Assembly: GCA_020442225.1 (NCBI GenBank)
Contig: JAGRKR010000030.1
Coordinates: forward strand, 1-18,634
Reading direction: 5' to 3'
Source: Hyphomicrobiaceae bacterium
Lineage (GTDB): Bacteria > Pseudomonadota > Alphaproteobacteria > Rhizobiales > Hyphomicrobiaceae
Length of the DNA: 18,634 bases
Part shown: positions 1 through 8,350 of the stretch, one piece after another
Numbering within the stretch: the stretch's first letter is position 1
Layout: every line of letters starts with the position of its first letter
Position numbers and translations under genes: made by a program
Notes under the pieces: model-generated
What the model was told of the DNA's origin: nothing
Seen by the model: the letters and a program-made list of their open reading frames with translations, nothing else
Databases searched by the model: none

Positions 1-1094
1 GTCACGATGATGCGCGCGCCCGAAGCGCCGACAGGATGGCCGAGCGCACAGGCCCCGCCGTGCACGTTCACCTTGTCGTGTGGCAGGTCGAGGTCGCGCA
101 TGGCCGCCATGGTGACGACGGCAAACGCCTCGTTGATCTCGTAGAGCCCGACGTCGCCGGCCGACCAGCCGGCCGCCTCGAGCACCTTGCGCATGGCTCC
201 GATCGGCGCCGTCGTGAACCAGGCCGGGGCCTGGGCGTGGCTGGCCTGGGCGACGATGCGCGCGAGCGGTGTGAGGCCGCGCCGCGTCGCCTCGCTCTGG
301 CGCATCAGCACGAGAGCGGCGGCGCCATCGGAAATGGAGCTCGAGTTGGCCGCCGTCACCGTGCCGCCTTCGCGGAAGGCCGGACGCAGCGACGCAATGC
401 GCGAGGGGTCCGCCGTAAACGGCTGCTCGTCGCGGGTGATCTCGACCGCCCCCTTGCGCGACTTCACCGTCACGGGCGTCATCTCCGCGGCGAAGGTGCC
501 GTCCTCGTTGGCCGCCTTGGCGCGACGCAGGCTTTCGATGGCGTAGGCATCCTGCGCCTCGCGCGTGAACTGGTAGTGCTGCGCCGTGTCCTCGGCATAG
601 GTGCCCATCAGCCGGCCGCGGTCATAGGCGTCCTCGAGACCATCGACGAACATATGGTCCAGCACCTCACTGTGGCCGAGGCGGGCGCCAGCGCGCATCT
701 TGGGCAGGAGATAGGGCGCATTCGACATGCTTTCGAGGCCGCCGGCAACGATGACGTCCCCAGGGCGCGCATGCAGGGCCTCGTAGGCCATCATCACCGT
801 CTTCATGCCCGAGCCGCACATCTTGTTGACCGTCGTGCACGGCACGTCGTCGGGAAGCCCGGCGCCCCGCGCCGCCTGTCGGGCCGGCGCCTGACCCTGG
901 CCCGCCGGCAGCACGCACCCCATCAGCACCTCTGCAATCTCCCCGGCGGCGATCCCCGCCTGCGCGACGGCGGCCGCAATCGCGCGCGCACCCAGCGCCG
1001 GCGCCGGCATGGCCGCGAGCGTCCCCTGGAAACTGCCCATGGGCGTCCGCGCCGCCGCTACGATGACGATGGGATCGTCTGCTTTCCTGGCCAT
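1..1094 (-). CDS. Thiolase (acetyl-CoA C-acetyltransferase family), C-terminus cut off by window edge
   Basis: Thiolases condense or cleave acyl-CoA thioesters in the cytoplasm (beta-oxidation, or acetoacetyl-CoA formation for polyhydroxybutyrate). The frame is open from an ATG at 1094 to the window edge (364 codons). It shows the first active-site motif VNKMCGSGMK with the nucleophilic Cys at residue 93, then GGLESMSNAPY, YEINEAFAVV, and the second signature NVHGGACALGHPVGASG with the active-site His near residue 353. The family is usually about 390-395 residues, so roughly 30 residues are missing, including the last motif with the second catalytic Cys. The start is supported by GGAG (1102-1105) 7 bases upstream. 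No stop or frameshift interrupts the frame. The family is certain. Whether it is a biosynthetic or degradative thiolase cannot be settled from the visible part. Confidence 0.95.
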   Translation of the reverse strand, partial: MARKADDPIVIVAAARTPMGSFQGTLAAMPAPALGARAIAAAVAQAGIAAGEIAEVLMGCVLPAGQGQAPARQAARGAGLPDDVPCTTVNKMCGSGMKTVMMAYEALHARPGDVIVAGGLESMSNAPYLLPKMRAGARLGHSEVLDHMFVDGLEDAYDRGRLMGTYAEDTAQHYQFTREAQDAYAIESLRRAKAANEDGTFAAEMTPVTVKSRKGAVEITRDEQPFTADPSRIASLRPAFREGGTVTAANSSSISDGAAALVLMRQSEATRRGLTPLARIVAQASHAQAPAWFTTAPIGAMRKVLEAAGWSAGDVGLYEINEAFAVVTMAAMRDLDLPHDKVNVHGGACALGHPVGASGARIIV

Positions 1095-1146
1095 GCTCGT
1101 GCTCCATCCGCCTCGGTGCGCCGTCACGCGCGATGCAATGCGATGG

Positions 1147-1176
1147 CATGGAGCACGCCCGGCGCGCTCAAGTCAA
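1147..1176 (-). promoter_or_regulatory. Weak candidate promoter for the thiolase gene
   Basis: On the minus strand TTGACT (1171-1176) is followed, after 18 bases, by TCCATG (1147-1152), about 50 bases before the thiolase start. The -35 element is good and the -10 is poor, so this is only a candidate. Confidence 0.2.
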
Positions 1177-1218
1177 TTCGTCGCGCGATGCAGAGTGCGT
1201 GAGCGTGCGGGGCGCGTG

Positions 1219-1863
1219 TCAGCCGTCGCGGCCGACGTGCGCGCGCCAGACCCAGCCGCGGCGGCCGCGATAGACGACGGGGCACCATTGCGCGTGACAG
1301 ACGCCGGCGGCGCGCACACCCCGCGCGCCCGAGCGCAATACGCCGATGACACTGGAGGTCGGCCTCGGGTCGCTCTGCACCTTGAGCGCATGCCCCGGCT
1401 TGACGCCCACGACCCGATACGTGACGACACGCGCGCGGCGCGGCGTCACGACGCGCGCGGGGCGTGAGCGCCAGACGGGCGGCGGCGGCGGCGGCGCGAA
1501 CGCCTGAGACCACGACCGCGTCATGCGGCTGAACCAGTCGGGCAGCGCCAGGGACGGCTGCGCCAGGAAACGCTCGCGCTCGAGGTAGGCCCCATTGACC
1601 CAGCCCTGCAGACGGCCGTAGCGCACGAGCAGCCAGCCGCGCCGTTGGGGCCCCACGCGCACGACGCCGCGGCCGTTGTAGGGAATGGCGCCGAGGCGCC
1701 GGGCTCCGGCAAAGGGTGACGCGCGGACATTGAGCCGGTCGTCGGAGGCCACGCGCGCCACGCGATAGGTGGCGGCTGCGGGCTGCGCCGCCGCCGGACG
1801 GGCGTCCACAAGCAGCAGCGACAGTCCCACCAAAAGACAGGACAACAGGATACCACGAACCAT
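1219..1863 (-). CDS. Secreted protein with two bacterial SH3 domains
   Basis: The 214-residue protein begins with a signal peptide (hydrophobic stretch about 5-19, likely cut after AAA or AQ near 26-28). A first SH3b-like domain follows at about 33-95, with the typical LNVRASP segment and a GWVNGAYL end. A linker at about 100-145 contains six consecutive prolines (124-129) and basic residues. A second SH3b-like domain (about 148-211) has LKVQSDP and GWVWRAHV, and two cysteines (189, 194) that could form a disulfide. Such domains usually bind peptidoglycan or periplasmic partners; no catalytic domain is present. The frame stays open upstream to 2178 but the signal peptide and GAGG 6 bases before 1863 favour this start. 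An ATG at 1893 is an alternative with a weaker leader. Exact role unknown. Confidence 0.85.
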   Translation of the reverse strand: MVRGILLSCLLVGLSLLLVDARPAAAQPAAATYRVARVASDDRLNVRASPFAGARRLGAIPYNGRGVVRVGPQRRGWLLVRYGRLQGWVNGAYLERERFLAQPSLALPDWFSRMTRSWSQAFAPPPPPPVWRSRPARVVTPRRARVVTYRVVGVKPGHALKVQSDPRPTSSVIGVLRSGARGVRAAGVCHAQWCPVVYRGRRGWVWRAHVGRDG

Positions 1864-1918
1864 CGCCAACCTCGCCGACCTAGCCTCAGTCATGCTCGGC
1901 GCCTGCCCCACCGGGCCA

Positions 1919-1958
1919 GTTGTCGCGGCTGCATGCGCAGGAGGCCTGCCTCGACAAC
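1919..1958. repeat. Nested inverted repeat in the leader of the SH3-domain gene
   Basis: GTTGTCG (1919-1925) pairs with CGACAAC (1952-1958). Between them GCAGG (1937-1941) pairs with CCTGC (1945-1949). It sits 56-95 bases before the SH3 gene start and could be an operator or an RNA hairpin; function is not shown. Confidence 0.4.
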
Positions 1959-2006
1959 ATGGATCGCGCCCGATGTCCGGCCGTTCAGCGTCAGGGCCGA
2001 TGTCCA

Positions 2007-2026
2007 GGACCCGCGACGGCGGGTCC
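2007..2026. repeat. Perfect 8-bp hairpin (4-base loop) downstream of the DUF922 gene
   Basis: GGACCCGC (2007-2014) and GCGGGTCC (2019-2026) form a perfect stem around GACG. It lies about 155 bases after the DUF922 stop on the minus strand. No T run follows on either strand, so it is not a classical intrinsic terminator, though it may end or protect a transcript. Confidence 0.4.
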
Positions 2027-2181
2027 CTCGACGCCGGCCGCACGCCGTCCCGGATCACCGCGGGATGATCTGCCTCGGACGTACGCGGGCAATGCGCACA
2101 AAGAGCGCAAGTCTTTGCCGGGGGATTTCGTCGAGATCTTGGCGGCCGGCGGGCAATGGGCGCTGCGCCGGGTAACAACAG

Positions 2182-2793
2182 CTATCGCAGGAGCGCGCCC
2201 TGCGTGGCGCCGTGGCCAGTCGCACGATCGTAATCGCGATCGCTGGTATCGCTGCGGATGATGCTGTGACCGATGATGTTGGCCTCTCGGGTCAACGCAT
2301 CGCATGTCGGACGTTCGCCCATGGCCTGGATCGCGCGCCCGATGCGCAGACCGACACGCTTGCCGTTCTCGCCGTGCCCCTCCTCGTGCCGGCGCAGCGC
2401 CGTCGCGTAGCGCCGCCAGCTCTGGCGCAAGGCGTCGGGCGCGCCGTTGCTTTCGCGCCAGCGCGGCAGGATGTAGCTGATGCGGACGTGCGTGGTGACG
2501 GTGCGGATGCCGCAGCCGGTGAGCCCCTGCTCGAAGGTGAAGCGCCACTCGACCCACCAGCGTGTCACGCCACCCCAGCGCCGATCGCCCCACACGGGGC
2601 CCCGGGAGGCGATCTGTGTGAGCAGGTCGGCCCGCGACATGCCCTGGATGTCGTAATAGCCCGTGGAGACGCTGACGTGCTGTGCGTGGGGCGGCAGCGG
2701 ACCGCGACTTGTCCAACGCGCCTGCACCGGATGGAACGAGGCTCCGAACATCAGCAGTGTGAGAGCCAGGTAGAGGCGACGCACTGTTGTCAT
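2182..2793 (-). CDS. DUF922 predicted secreted zinc-dependent protease
   Basis: The 203-residue protein has an N-terminal signal peptide (hydrophobic residues about 7-19, probable cut after VQA at 25). The central and C-terminal part matches DUF922: a conserved aromatic beta region (WWVEWRFTF, residues 79-87), an HEEGH metal-binding motif at 136-140 preceded by an amphipathic helix, and the closing YDRATGHG segment near 188-195. DUF922 members are annotated as predicted secreted Zn-dependent proteases; substrates are unknown. The ATG at 2793 overlaps the stop of the M48 gene as ATGA, so translation is probably coupled and the two are made together. The frame continues upstream inside the M48 gene, but only this start gives a signal peptide. 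Two cysteines (94, 164) could form a disulfide after export. Confidence 0.85.
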   Translation of the reverse strand: MTTVRRLYLALTLLMFGASFHPVQARWTSRGPLPPHAQHVSVSTGYYDIQGMSRADLLTQIASRGPVWGDRRWGGVTRWWVEWRFTFEQGLTGCGIRTVTTHVRISYILPRWRESNGAPDALRQSWRRYATALRRHEEGHGENGKRVGLRIGRAIQAMGERPTCDALTREANIIGHSIIRSDTSDRDYDRATGHGATQGALLR

Positions 2794-4766
2794 GTGCTTG
2801 CCGCCGAGGCCGGCATGGCCATGCCCCGCGATCTCCGACCGGTCCGCTGGGTCTTGCTGTCGGCGACGGCCGGCTCGTACACGAGGCTGCCGTCGACCTT
2901 GCGCATCTTGGCGACTGGCGAGGCGGGATCGAGCATCGACTCCGCCACGACGGCGACGAGGAAGGGCAGATGCTGGACCCGCTCGAGCACTGCGTCGTGA
3001 ACGCCTGCCGCCGACTGACTGCTGTACCCGACCTGATAGGTGAGCACGAAGAAAGGCTGATCCGAGAAGTGGCTGCAGGCCTTCTGCACGAGCCAGGCTC
3101 GCCCGACGCCGGCGATGTCGGCGAGACAGCCGCGCACGAGCTCGAGCGCGCGCTGATCCAGCCCGTGCGGCAGGAACGTGTCCTGGCGCGACACCGACTG
3201 GCGCTCGTCCCAGCCAGCCTCGAGACGCTGCTGCGCCTCGTGATTGCGCACCACGTACTCCTTGGCGAGATCGAGTTCGCCGCGGCGCGCCAAATGGTCG
3301 GCCACCCAGGCCGCCGCCTCCGCCGCGACGTCGCAATCCTCGACCGACAGCTCGAGCATCAGCCAGAGCCCCTCGTCATCCCCGCGCTCCATGAGCACCG
3401 TCGCCAGCCAATAGCGCAGGCAGGTCCAGCGGCCCGCCACTTCCAGACTGCGGCGCAACGGCACGATGGCCTCGCGCGCCGGCTTGAGTTGGAAGGTCAG
3501 CTCGGCATGTTCGACGAGCTCGTGGGGCTTGAGACCGTGACGCAGCATCTCGCGGTCGAGCTCGCGCAGGCGACGCGCGGACCAGCGGCATCGCTGGAAG
3601 GTCTCGAACCACTCGCTCTCGATGCTCTTGACCCAGCTCGCGTGCACCTTATCGCGCAGACGACGCTCGGCCGCGCCGAGCAGTCGGCTGGCCGGGCGGG
3701 AAATGGGCTCGGGCAGGAACGGTTCGACACCCAGCCGCTCGAGACGCTCGACCAGGGCCGGATGGCTGTCGTCAGAGCCGGTCTGCCAGATCAACGCCGC
3801 CTGGACGAACTCGTGACGTTGCGCGCGGCGATCGAGCTGGCGCAGCCAGCGCGGCAACCAGTAGATCGGCTTGCAGCGCGGATGATCGCTGAACCGCATG
3901 CGGTCGAACAGACGCCGCTGGATCTCCGCCTCGGCCCGGCAGGCGACGGCCGTACGGATGAGCGCCGCTGCCGCCACCTTGGGTCCGGCAAAGCGCGCCG
4001 CCGCCTCGTCGGCCGCCCATTCCGAGCGCCGGCTGAGCTCCGCCAGGATCGGCGATATCCGGGACATGTACCAGACGTAGATATTGTGCAGGATGCCGTT
4101 GAACGGCGCGAGCCAGCCCGTGCCGGCGAGCACATAGAGCGCCACGGAGGCGCGCAGCAGGGCATCCGACTGCCCGGCATCCTCCGTCACATGGCCGAGC
4201 TCGTGCGCGACCACGGCCGACAACTCCTCGGGCGTCAGCGCATCCATGATGGGCAGACCAAGCATCAGGTCTGCCGAAGCCTTGCTCGGCAGGAAGCGGA
4301 GATGTCGCGAGATGCCGGCATTGCACATGCCGTTCATCTTGATCGCACCGTAGGGCTTGAGGCCGAACGCGGTCGTGGCGCGGTCGAGCAGCGTGAACAG
4401 CGCCGGCGCCTCGGCGCGCGTCATGCGCACCAGGTTGACCGGCTCATCCGCGCGCTCGGGGAAGACGATGACCTTCAGGATCAAGACGGCGACGAAGAGG
4501 CCGTAGATCATGAGAAGCACGTCGACGACCGGCACACCCTTGACGCATGCGACTCCCGCACAAGCTCCGCCGCTCGCCTTGGCGACCGCCGTCTTGTGCA
4601 GCGTGGAAAGCGCCGCCCGAATCAGCACCCAGAGCGCCGCCAGCAACAGCAGCAGCGAGGGCGCATAGCCGATCAGAACCCAATGCGCCGTGCGCAGACG
4701 CGCCGGCTTCTCTTTGGCCGGCTGCGCTGCCACGGGCGAAATCGGACCAGTTGTGTCCGCAGCCAT
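2790..4766 (-). CDS. M48-family membrane zinc metallopeptidase with long C-terminal extension
   Basis: The 658-residue protein has two strong membrane segments (about 28-50 and 82-103). The loop between them carries Cys69 and Cys74. The peptidase domain follows, with HELGH at 188-192 (two His ligands and the catalytic Glu) and the third-ligand motif EWAAD at 249-253, as in HtpX/Ste24-type M48 enzymes. A weak hydrophobic stretch at about 206-221 may touch the membrane. The remaining roughly 380 residues are mostly helical, with charged and aromatic residues and no repeat I can define; HtpX itself is only about 290 residues, so this is a long extension. The M48 family cleaves membrane or periplasmic proteins. 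The start ATG has GGGG 6 bases upstream, and a nested palindrome lies at 4775-4816. The gene overlaps the DUF922 gene by 4 bases. Confidence 0.92.
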   Translation of the reverse strand: MAADTTGPISPVAAQPAKEKPARLRTAHWVLIGYAPSLLLLLAALWVLIRAALSTLHKTAVAKASGGACAGVACVKGVPVVDVLLMIYGLFVAVLILKVIVFPERADEPVNLVRMTRAEAPALFTLLDRATTAFGLKPYGAIKMNGMCNAGISRHLRFLPSKASADLMLGLPIMDALTPEELSAVVAHELGHVTEDAGQSDALLRASVALYVLAGTGWLAPFNGILHNIYVWYMSRISPILAELSRRSEWAADEAAARFAGPKVAAAALIRTAVACRAEAEIQRRLFDRMRFSDHPRCKPIYWLPRWLRQLDRRAQRHEFVQAALIWQTGSDDSHPALVERLERLGVEPFLPEPISRPASRLLGAAERRLRDKVHASWVKSIESEWFETFQRCRWSARRLRELDREMLRHGLKPHELVEHAELTFQLKPAREAIVPLRRSLEVAGRWTCLRYWLATVLMERGDDEGLWLMLELSVEDCDVAAEAAAWVADHLARRGELDLAKEYVVRNHEAQQRLEAGWDERQSVSRQDTFLPHGLDQRALELVRGCLADIAGVGRAWLVQKACSHFSDQPFFVLTYQVGYSSQSAAGVHDAVLERVQHLPFLVAVVAESMLDPASPVAKMRKVDGSLVYEPAVADSKTQRTGRRSRGMAMPASAAST

Positions 4767-4774
4767 AGGATACC

Positions 4775-4816
4775 CCGTACGCTTCTTCCCTATGTGGCAG
4801 GGATCATGGCGTACGG
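4775..4816. promoter_or_regulatory. Nested palindrome upstream of the M48 gene (possible operator or leader hairpin)
   Basis: CCGTACGC (4775-4782) is the exact inverse of GCGTACGG (4809-4816). Inside, TCCCT (4787-4791) is the inverse of AGGGA (4799-4803), and both pairs are centred at about 4795. The structure lies 9-50 bases before the M48 start. On the minus strand an AATAAT (4828-4833) just upstream resembles a -10 box, which would place the palindrome at the start of the transcript; no good -35 is visible. Confidence 0.45.
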
Positions 4817-4928
4817 AGTGCTAAGGGATTATTTGGCACGCGAGCACGCCCGCGCACCGACTGCAGACATGGTGAGCGCATCCTTGCCGGTTGTGCCGAT
4901 CCGGCACACCGCCCCGACCGCCCTCGGC

Positions 4929-6692
4929 TCAGAGCTTCTCCGACAGGACCTGCTCGAGCACCAGGCGGGCGTCCGTCATGCCGTCCATGACGCGGTTGCG
5001 GGCGCGCAGCAGCTCGGTCTCGAGAATCCAGCGCTTCTCGCCCTCCGGTAGCTTGCCGTACTCCGGGATGTCGTAGAGCAGCGGGATCATCGAGCGCTGT
5101 GGGGTGTAGCCGTAGGGATCGTGGCCATAGCTGCCCTTCGCCGTGCTCGCCAGCGGCACGATGATCTGGTTGACGCGCTTCATGGCGGCATTGATCCGGT
5201 CGGCGGCGGCCATCGGCAAGGCCGGATCGCGACGATAGCGCTCCTGCCAGTCTTTGGTCATCGCGTCGAACCGCTTGGCCGTGTCGCGGAAGGCGATCGC
5301 CCGCTTCAACGCGCTTTCGAGGCCGACGCCCTTGCCCGGATCTTTCAGCTCCTCGAGACGTTTCACGAACTGCTCCGCCGCGCTCGTGAACTCGTAGGGC
5401 AGCACGGGCAGCGTCAGGAGATGCCAGACATAGGCGCCGTAGACCTTGAGGTGCACGGCAAGATCCGCGACATCGACCTTGTCGAGCCCGCATTCGATCG
5501 AGTGATGCCACCAGCCGAGCCGCGCGAGGGCCGAGGCCTTGAGCTCCTCCTCGGTGTAGTGCCCCATGGCGTAGATCATCGGCACGCCGAGGCCGAGGAA
5601 CGAGGAATCGCCGCCCTTCACAAGCTGGTGCCAGTAGAACTCGCGATCCGTCAGCAGCCGCTTCTCGATCTCCTGATGGAAGGTCTTGAGTTGGATATTC
5701 GACGAGGCGCCCCAGCGGGTCGTGCCGACGATCGCCGGCTGGTCGACCTGTACGTAGGCGCAGGCGTGATCGCGCAGCCGCTCCCAGTGGGTGTCGGCGA
5801 ACCAGGTCGAGCCGACCATCGTGCCGATCTCGTGCGCGGTCCAGAAGCCGCAGAGCAGCCCGCGCTTGAGCTTGTCGCGATGCTTGGCCATGACGCGCGC
5901 CAGCTCGACGAAGCAGGCGTTGCCAGCGGCGTTGTCGGTGGCGGCCTCGCCGTACCAGGAGTCCTGATGACCGCCGAGGATGACGAAATCGTCGCTGCCG
6001 GGCGCCTTGAGCTCGCCGACCGTCAGCGCCAGCTTGCGCCAGCAATTGTCGGTCGTTGCGCGGAAGCGCACGCGCACCGTCCCGTTCTCGCACATCTCTT
6101 TCAGCGCCAGGCCGGTCGTGCGGGCGATGCCGATGGCCGGGATGCGCGCCATCTCGTTGGCCAGTGTCTCGCGCGTCGGGTTGCCCCAGGCGGGCTTCAC
6201 GGAGCCGAACGGCACGGCCGTATTGTCGGGTCCGCCCCAGTTCATCAGCACCATGCCGATGACGCCCTTGGCCTGGGCGATACGCACCTTCTCGTAGCGC
6301 GCGGGATGATAGGAGGTCTCGGTCAGCACGATCTTGCCGGCGAGATCGCGCCCCTCGTACTCGTGTTCGGCCCCCGAGACGAGATAGACGAGCTCACCCG
6401 AGATGCCGTCGGGCAGCGTCGGCGTGCACTGCGAGGCGGTGAAGGCCTCGATCGCCACCGACTTGGGCGCCAGCACCTCCAGCAGCGTCGGCTCGGGATA
6501 GCTGATGTAGCCCCACATCTCCTCGATGTAGCCGTCGAGACCGTTCCTGATCAGGGCGTCGCGATTGAACTCCGCTGCCCGGCGCGCGTTCTCGGTCCCG
6601 GCGAGCCGGGAGGGAATCTGGCGGCAGATGTGCTCCATGTGGGCGCGGACGTTGTCGATCGACAGCTCCGCCAGAACCTGTTCCTCGCTCAT
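4929..6692 (-). CDS. M28-family metallopeptidase homologue with PA-like insert and atypical active site
   Basis: The 587-residue protein has no signal peptide, so it should be cytoplasmic. An N-terminal segment (1-60, with the IPSRLAGTENAR element typical of M28 proteins) is followed by a protease-associated-like region (about 95-215). The peptidase core then carries GGHQDS with His242, TDNAAG with Asp253, AHE at 286-288, Asp317 in YVQVDQP, and WWHHS at 394-398 with the last His ligand. Canonical M28 enzymes have Glu-Glu at the 287-288 position; here the first, the general base, is His. A helical C-terminal domain (about 430-587) resembles the dimerisation domain of the glutamate carboxypeptidase II group. 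It lies 71 bases after the M81 gene on the same strand, suggesting one transcript. Substrate is unknown, and it may not be a classical peptidase. Confidence 0.88.
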   Translation of the reverse strand: MSEEQVLAELSIDNVRAHMEHICRQIPSRLAGTENARRAAEFNRDALIRNGLDGYIEEMWGYISYPEPTLLEVLAPKSVAIEAFTASQCTPTLPDGISGELVYLVSGAEHEYEGRDLAGKIVLTETSYHPARYEKVRIAQAKGVIGMVLMNWGGPDNTAVPFGSVKPAWGNPTRETLANEMARIPAIGIARTTGLALKEMCENGTVRVRFRATTDNCWRKLALTVGELKAPGSDDFVILGGHQDSWYGEAATDNAAGNACFVELARVMAKHRDKLKRGLLCGFWTAHEIGTMVGSTWFADTHWERLRDHACAYVQVDQPAIVGTTRWGASSNIQLKTFHQEIEKRLLTDREFYWHQLVKGGDSSFLGLGVPMIYAMGHYTEEELKASALARLGWWHHSIECGLDKVDVADLAVHLKVYGAYVWHLLTLPVLPYEFTSAAEQFVKRLEELKDPGKGVGLESALKRAIAFRDTAKRFDAMTKDWQERYRRDPALPMAAADRINAAMKRVNQIIVPLASTAKGSYGHDPYGYTPQRSMIPLLYDIPEYGKLPEGEKRWILETELLRARNRVMDGMTDARLVLEQVLSEKL

Positions 6693-6763
6693 GACGTCTC
6701 GGTCTCCCTGCGGCTGTGCCGGACGCTCGCCGGCAGCTCATGACTCCCACCCGGCAGCGCCGG

Positions 6764-8257
6764 CTATCCCTCGAACGGCTTGCCGCCCGGCATCCGCCGC
6801 ACACCCTTGCGCAGGCGCCGGTAGGGGTAGAGCGTCGCGTCGACGATGTTCGCGCCGGGACCTCGCACGAGAATGATGGTCTCGGCCAGCGGCTCGAAAT
6901 CGGCGCGGAAATGCACGGTGCTCTTGAGCCCGAGAATGGCCTGCTCGGCCGGCTCGATGCCGACATGGCGGAAGACCGACTGGTCGAACGCCTGCATGCG
7001 CTTGCTCGACACGACGATCGAGACGCCGCCGGCCTGGAGCAGCGCCATCGGGCCGATGTCGATGTCGCGCCCGCCGACAGACGGCCCCGTCGTCTTGAAA
7101 CGCCCATCGGCGAGACGCGCCACCTTGAACGTGGCCTGCATCGGCTGGGCCCCGGCCGGTCCGGAGCGCCCGGCGAGGGCCAGCGTCAGCGTCGCCCCCT
7201 CCCCCGCCGCCGTCGCCGCGGCGGCCGCTTCCGGGTCGAGCAGAACGCCGACAGCCGCCCTCTCGGCCCCGGCCTTGTAAAGCTCCTCGGCCAGCGTCGG
7301 TACGTCGCTGGTGCCGCCGGCACCGGGATTGTCCTGCACGTCCGTGAGGATCACCGGGCGCGTGCTGCGGCTGGCGATCTCCATGGCGCGCGCCACCGCC
7401 TCCCTCGGCTCGAGCAGCGACTGCACGAACTGGCCCTCGTCGCCGAGGATCATCCGCTCCACCGCATCGACCGCAGCATCGACGGCCGCCTGGTCGTAGC
7501 CGTAGGCCGATACGGTCGGTCCGCAGTGGCGTGTATCGGAGGGGGGAAAGCCCGCGAGATAGCACAGGCTCAGAATGTCGCCCGTCTCACGCCTGACCGT
7601 CTCGGCCACGATCGACAAGGAGGGCTCCGTCAGCGTGCACTGGCCAATGAGCGGGATCAGGAAAGGAAGCTGGCGATAGGCGCGCGCCGTCGGCCGGCCA
7701 CGCCGCAGCACGTCCTCGAGCACCCGGGCGCCGCGCGTTCCCGTCTCGGCGCGATCGACATGGGGGTAGGTGCGGAAGGCCGCCATGCCGTCCGAAAGCG
7801 CCACCATCTCGGGGCTGACGTTGGCATGATAGTCGAGATCGAACACGATCGGCACGTCCGGCCCGACCACCGCACGCACACGACGGAGCAGTTCCCCTTC
7901 CCCGTCGTCGAAGTCCTCGCTCACCATGGCGCCATGCAGATCGAGATAGACGGCATCGACCGGCAGGGCCCGGGAGAGGGCCGCGACCAGCTCGGCCGCG
8001 ATGCGCTCGTAGGCTTCGCGCGTCACGGTGCCGCCGGCGGTGGCGGCCGCCCACAGCAGCGGCACCAGTTCGTGCCGCCCGCGCATCGCCTCGAGGAAAC
8101 CGGCCATCGGGAACGTGGTGCCCGTCAGCCGCTCGACGACCTCGTCGCCGCGAGAGAATTTCGGCTTCTCGCCCCCCTGGAAGGCGGCATAGTCGCTCAT
8201 GGGCAGAACGAAGCTGTTCGTCTCGTGCAGGAAACCGCCGATCGCGATCCGGCTCAT
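6764..8257 (-). CDS. M81-family metallopeptidase (MlrC / microcystinase C-like)
   Basis: The 497-residue protein matches the M81 family. The N-terminal DUF1485 domain shows GGFLHETNSF (8-16), DLHGAM (106-111), DLDYHAN (140-146) and YPHVD (164-168), which carry the likely zinc ligands. The C-terminal MlrC_C domain has the DVQDNPGAGGTSD segment (about residues 312-324). MlrC of microcystin degraders cleaves linear peptides and unusual amino-acid bonds, but most family members have no known substrate. The chosen ATG at 8257 has GGAG (8265-8268) 7 bases upstream; an in-frame ATG at 8287 lacks both leader and conservation. The gene follows the substrate-binding protein gene by 93 bases and precedes M28 by 71 bases, so the three may serve uptake and hydrolysis of one ligand. 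Intact and of normal length. Symbol mlrC is withheld because function is not shown. Confidence 0.93.
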   Translation of the reverse strand: MSRIAIGGFLHETNSFVLPMSDYAAFQGGEKPKFSRGDEVVERLTGTTFPMAGFLEAMRGRHELVPLLWAAATAGGTVTREAYERIAAELVAALSRALPVDAVYLDLHGAMVSEDFDDGEGELLRRVRAVVGPDVPIVFDLDYHANVSPEMVALSDGMAAFRTYPHVDRAETGTRGARVLEDVLRRGRPTARAYRQLPFLIPLIGQCTLTEPSLSIVAETVRRETGDILSLCYLAGFPPSDTRHCGPTVSAYGYDQAAVDAAVDAVERMILGDEGQFVQSLLEPREAVARAMEIASRSTRPVILTDVQDNPGAGGTSDVPTLAEELYKAGAERAAVGVLLDPEAAAAATAAGEGATLTLALAGRSGPAGAQPMQATFKVARLADGRFKTTGPSVGGRDIDIGPMALLQAGGVSIVVSSKRMQAFDQSVFRHVGIEPAEQAILGLKSTVHFRADFEPLAETIILVRGPGANIVDATLYPYRRLRKGVRRMPGGKPFEG

Positions 8258-8296
8258 CAGCGCTCTCCGTGCCTCAGCGCGCCACACCCGTGATGA

Positions 8297-8327
8297 GCGG
8301 CGGCCGTGCCTGCTGCGCAGCCGCCGC
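8297..8327 (-). other. Intercistronic hairpin between binding-protein and M81 genes
   Basis: GCGGCGGC (8297-8304) pairs with GCCGCCGC (8320-8327) around a 15-base loop. It lies 24 bases after the binding-protein stop and 40 before the M81 start. No T run follows on the minus strand. Such hairpins often protect the upstream transcript or lower read-through, so that the binding protein outnumbers later products. This role is inferred. Confidence 0.45.
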
Positions 8328-8350
8328 CGAACCTCGTCAAAGGATGGTCC

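Larger units (their letters stand above)
1864..2181. other. Gene-free gap with inverted repeats
   Basis: These 318 bases lie between the SH3 protein start and the DUF922 gene stop, both on the minus strand. I find no convincing gene; the open frames crossing it lack domain-like sequence. It should hold the promoter of the SH3 gene, but I see no good -35/-10 pair. It contains two inverted repeats listed separately (1919-1958 and 2007-2026). Confidence 0.6.

Noticed and set aside
2787..5051. A 754-codon open frame on the plus strand opposite the M48 gene
   Set aside because: Its product is His/Arg/Leu-rich without any domain, and it lies antisense to a gene with clear motifs. Long antisense frames are expected in GC-rich DNA.
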